Assembly (NCBI GenBank): GCA_944472135.2
Contig: OX235263.1
Coordinates: 90,862,721-90,926,720 of the forward strand
DNA from: Trichobilharzia regenti
Lineage: Eukaryota; Platyhelminthes; Trematoda; Strigeidida; Schistosomatidae
Direction of reading: 5' to 3'
DNA length: 64,000 bases
Position 1 is the stretch's first letter. Every line of letters begins with the position of its first letter. Under the pieces are notes generated by a model. That model searched no databases. It worked only from the letters and a program-made list of their open reading frames with translations, and was not told the origin of the DNA. The position numbers and the translations under genes were made by a program. This document shows positions 59,885 to 64,000 of this stretch, in pieces.

Positions 59885-59902
59885 ACACACACACACACAC
59901 AC
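59885..59902 (+). repeat. AC dinucleotide run, unit 3 left arm
   Basis: Nine AC copies, equal in number to the GT run at 63944-63961 in the opposite arm. Confidence 0.95.
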
Positions 59903-60572
59903 GGGCGAGACACATTCTGACACTCCTCATACACATATGCATATACACTCATTGAACCGATAATACTGTCATTAACCTCCTAAAATGCCTGATAACTTTG
60001 TTTATTCTATATATTCTAATTGTTCCATACTACATACACGCATAGAGCATATTGGCGTTATAAACCTCTCCCGATGTTAACTACTATTGCTACATTCAAC
60101 AACTGTCGATGCTACCCCATGATTCATACATGCAAGCAACATTCACATGCTCAAAATTAATAGAGACTTGTATTATATTTGATGATTCTATAAACATAAG
60201 TTATTAAAAATCATACTTTTGTACCACTCACGAATATCTCCCATCAACATATGACATAAACAACAATCAATCACATCTACACATATATGTACAAACACAT
60301 CTAACTGGTAGTGCTGCAGAAAAAGTACACACTATTGGGTTCAACACGGGTTCCTGTGTTAATTTCCCTACTCTTGTGTCTATTATTTTCACTAGCTTAA
60401 TTGACTAATTTACGTTCCTACATTTATTTATCTGCACGAAGGTTACTTATGTAATTTAGGAATTATTATTTTGTACTTATTTTTCTATTGATTTTAGGTA
60501 TTATTCTATTTTATTTGTGTGTGTAAACTCAACTTCAATTTTTATTTAATATTCGAAAATAAATATGTTAAG

Positions 60573-60804
60573 CTAGGGATCGTGCACGAACGAACGTGAC
60601 ACGACGGCGTACTAAATGGCGTGGATGCTTGACCGGAAGCCCTCAGATGGGCAAGTCGACTTAAACAGTGAGGGTCAGCATCCAATGTTCAGAGTGATGA
60701 GTGCTGTGGTCAAAAATTTTGAGGAATTATATGCCGCCACACCGGAGATACAGTCCAGAAACTCTCCAGGTACGAAATACGCACTACATATCAAGAATAA
60801 TTAA
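60573..60804 (+). other. Gypsy-like leader and gag start, palindrome 3 left arm
   Basis: Copy of 50683-50914; the 62-codon frame opens at 60616. Confidence 0.5.
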
Positions 60805-63041
60805 CCAAGCACAACAGTTAAGTAAGTACTCAAGAATCATTGATAATCTTCCCAACAAGATGGGGTCTGAACTCTGTCTTCAAGAGTCGAATGAAACGAA
60901 ACACGTTTCCTTCAGTCATTCTAAGGTTAGGTGGCCGTCCTATGGCCTACGTCTGATTTCATTAGCACAAAACTGCAGTCGAAAAACAGCGCGCTATTAT
61001 CAACATCATCATACAACATAAAAGGGAAGGATCAAAATTATGAATCAGCCAAAATCCACGACAAACCAACAGAAATCATACAAGTTCTAGAACGATGATA
61101 AATACGTTATGGAAAAGGGTTTTGGTTGTGAAATTAGTTGAAATGCTCGGAATAAGCACCATGGAGGATTTTCATATAAACTGTCCTGGTACAGTTGATG
61201 AAGTTGAGTTTGCGTCACACATGTTTCTTTACTTATCGAGAGAGTACTAAATGAAATGATGAGTCATAACACTCGTTTTGAATTTATTATTCATGCATCA
61301 TGATCATCGCCCTCTATTATTCACTAACACATGAGGACTTTAAATGCATCAAATGTTTTGTACTAGGACGTAGCCTGTCAAGCCAGATTGTGTGTATGTG
61401 AACGTTGTTTCTTAATTTGGTGAATGCCCTCCCCCTTCGCTAACTGTCTTCACTTCAAGGTTTGTAAGTTTACTAAATGTCTGCCTTTAAGAATTGATGG
61501 CCGTATTGTGACGTATTACGCTTATGTACGCATTTTCATAGTTTCCATAGCCAGATTCAATGGAACCGTATAATCTCAGCATTCCATCTGAAGATTCAGA
61601 TGAATATGAAGATGATGGTCCTGCTGATTTTCGATGAGGAATTTCTAAGAATATGCCGGTCCTGCTCAGTGGAAACGCTCATATTACTACTGGAAGAAAT
61701 CCGGCGTCTTTATCCTTTTCTACCACCTACCCGGTGGACATCAAGAAGGGAATATACTTGATGAAAAGATGGAAGATCCCGACCCCAGGACAAGGTAATG
61801 TGGAAATGTTCCCTTAAACTAGTTTAATCTAAGAATGTGGCATATTTTCCGTGCTTTTAGGCCGCTGCAGGCTTCCCTTAAAGGAGGAAAAGATGCAATT
61901 TTCTCCCTCTTTAAGAAAAATCTTAACTTTCTTAACGAGGAAGAAAACTGCATCTTTTCCTCCTTTAAGAGAAGCCCACAACGGCCTAAAAGCACGGAAA
62001 ATATGCCACATTCTTAGATTAAACTAGTTTAAGGGAACATTTCCACATTACCTTGTCCTGGGGTCGGGATCTTCCATCTTTTCATCAAGTATATTCCCTT
62101 CTTGATGTCCACCGGGTAGGTGGTAGAAAAGGATAAAGACGCCGGATTTCTTCCAGTAGTAATATGAGCGTTTCCACTGAGCAGGACCGGCATATTCTTA
62201 GAAATTCCTCATCGAAAATCAGCAGGACCATCATCTTCATATTCATCTGAATCTTCAGATGGAATGCTGAGATTATACGGTTCCATTGAATCTGGCTATG
62301 GAAACTATGAAAATGCGTACATAAGCGTAATACTTCACAATACGGCCATCAATTCTTAAAGGCAGACATTTAGTAAACTTACAAACCTTGAAGTGAAGAC
62401 AGTTAGCGAAGGGGGAGGGCATTCACCAAATTAAGAAACAACGTTCACATACACACAATCTGGCTTGACAGGCTACGTCCTAGTACAAAACATTTGATGC
62501 ATTTAAAGTCCTCATGTGTTAGTGAATAATAGAGGGCGATGATCATGATGCATGAATAATAAATTCAAAACGAGTGTTATGACTCATCATTTCATTTAGT
62601 ACTCTCTCGATAAGTAAAGAAACATGTGTGACGCAAACTCAACTTCACCAACTGTACCAGGACAGTTTATATGAAAATCCTCCATGGTGCTTATTCCGAG
62701 CATTTCAACTAATTTCACAACCAAAACCCTTTTCCATAACGTATTTATCATCGTTCTAGAACTTGTATGATTTCTGTTGGTTTGTCGTGGATTTTGGCTG
62801 ATTCATAATTTTGATCCTTCCCTTTTATGTTGTATGATGATGTTGATAATAGCGCGCTGTTTTTCGACTGCAGTTTTGTGCTAATGAAATCAGACGTAGG
62901 CCATAGGACGGCCACCTAACCTTAGAATGACTGAAGGAAACGTGTTTCGTTTCATTCGACTCTTGAAGACAGAGTTCAGACCCCATCTTGTTGGGAAGAT
63001 TATCAATGATTCTTGAGTACTTACTTAACTGTTGTGCTTGG

Positions 63042-63273
63042 TTAATTATTCTTGATATGTAGTGCGTATTTCGTACCTGGAGAGTTTCTGGACTGTATCT
63101 CCGGTGTGGCGGCATATAATTCCTCAAAATTTTTGACCACAGCACTCATCACTCTGAACATTGGATGCTGACCCTCACTGTTTAAGTCGACTTGCCCATC
63201 TGAGGGCTTCCGGTCAAGCATCCACGCCATTTAGTACGCCGTCGTGTCACGTTCGTTCGTGCACGATCCCTAG
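63042..63273 (-). other. Gypsy-like leader and gag start, palindrome 3 right arm
   Basis: Mirror copy of 60573-60804. Confidence 0.5.
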
Positions 63274-63943
63274 CTTAACATATTTATTTTCGAATATTAA
63301 ATAAAAATTGAAGTTGAGTTTACACACACAAATAAAATAGAATAATACCTAAAATCAATAGAAAAATAAGTACAAAACAATAATTCCTAAATTACATAAG
63401 TAACCTTCGTGCAGATAAATAAATGTAGGAACGTAAATTAGTCAATTAAGCTAGTGAAAATAATAGACACAAGAGTAGGGAAATTAACACAGGAACCCGT
63501 GTTGAACCCAATAGTGTGTACTTTTTCTGCAGCACTACCAGTTAGATGTGTTTGTACATATATGTGTAGATGTGATTGATTGTTGTTTATGTCATATGTT
63601 GATGGGAGATATTCGTGAGTGGTACAAAAGTATGATTTTTAATAACTTATGTTTATAGAATCATCAAATATAATACAAGTCTCTATTAATTTTGAGCATG
63701 TGAATGTTGCTTGCATGTATGAATCATGGGGTAGCATCGACAGTTGTTGAATGTAGCAATAGTAGTTAACATCGGGAGAGGTTTATAACGCCAATATGCT
63801 CTATGCGTGTATGTAGTATGGAACAATTAGAATATATAGAATAAACAAAGTTATCAGGCATTTTAGGAGGTTAATGACAGTATTATCGGTTCAATGAGTG
63901 TATATGCATATGTGTATGAGGAGTGTCAGAATGTGTCTCGCCC

Positions 63944-63961
63944 GTGTGTGTGTGTGTGTGT
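63944..63961 (-). repeat. AC dinucleotide run, unit 3 right arm
   Basis: Nine copies read as GT on the plus strand. Confidence 0.95.
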
Positions 63962-64000
63962 CTTATGCCAAATGGTAGTAGAGTAAATGGTAAAAAAAAG

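Larger units (their letters stand above)
49951..64000. repeat. Tandem array of 4.785-kb palindrome + R2 units
   Basis: Three units: 49951-55061, 55062-59845 and 59846 to the window end. Each has a roughly 4-kb palindrome followed by a 0.72-kb R2-like fragment. Spacing between equivalent points is 4785 bp (54341 and 59126); unit 1 is longer because of a solo LTR. The units are nearly identical. Confidence 0.92.
59846..64000. repeat. Palindrome 3, centre near 61923
   Basis: Arms reach about 2077 bp, longer than in palindromes 1 and 2, because the right arm retains the mirror of the outermost 92 bp, including the GT run. The window ends exactly where the mirror of 59846 would fall. Confidence 0.9.

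Overview
The window looks like a repeat-saturated block of nuclear DNA from a parasitic flatworm, most likely a trematode of the schistosome type. The evidence is AT-rich sequence, no bacterial-style gene packing, and a mix of element classes known from trematodes: a Ty3/gypsy LTR element, a leader with a tRNA-Trp-like primer-binding site, BEL/Pao-like gag elements, CR1-like, RTE-like and R2-like non-LTR retrotransposons, and a tRNA-headed SINE. This assignment is inference; no species-specific gene was seen. No convincing host gene, rRNA or functional tRNA gene was found, and nearly every open frame belongs to a transposable element or its shadow.

Layout. 1-2932: 3' part of a Ty3/gypsy element (RT, RNase H, integrase, 3' LTR). 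2937-11165: a CR1-like LINE (CR1-A copy 1) whose 5' part is inverted, with a SINE and a 3.97-kb gag-only LTR element (Pao-A copy 1, 7000-10970) nested in its 3' UTR. 11166-15535: pieces of another LINE in both orientations. 15536-23941: a BEL/Pao-like complex containing a fold-back inverted duplication with arms of about 2 kb, and a well-preserved Pao-A element (19971-23941) with a perfect 5-bp target duplication. 23947-27771: the best-preserved LINE coding region (CR1-A copy 2). 27772-38447: 2.7 tandem copies of a 3.97-3.99 kb composite unit. 38448-39924: unassigned. 39925-42640: a decayed CR1-like RT split by an inverted gypsy leader. 42641-45130: mostly unassigned, with a second SINE. 45138-47013: R2-like pseudogene. 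47014-49936: RTE-like element inserted in the R2-like 3' UTR with a 14-bp target duplication, itself containing a perfect 213-bp palindrome. 49951-64000: a tandem array of 4.785-kb units, each a roughly 4-kb palindrome plus an R2-like C-terminal fragment; one arm carries a gypsy solo LTR.

How it fits together. Nesting gives a relative history. Pao-A landed in CR1-A LINEs twice. The fold-back at 16.6-21.2 kb copied a Pao-A insertion junction, so it came later. The solo LTR at 52870 is in one palindrome arm only and absent from all other arms, so it came after the array was built. The most biologically suggestive signal is a set of repeated hairpins downstream of the Pao-A gag stop codon, whose differences between copies mostly preserve base pairing. 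Perfect palindromes and near-identical tandem units can also come from misassembly, and raw-read support would be needed before biological interpretation.
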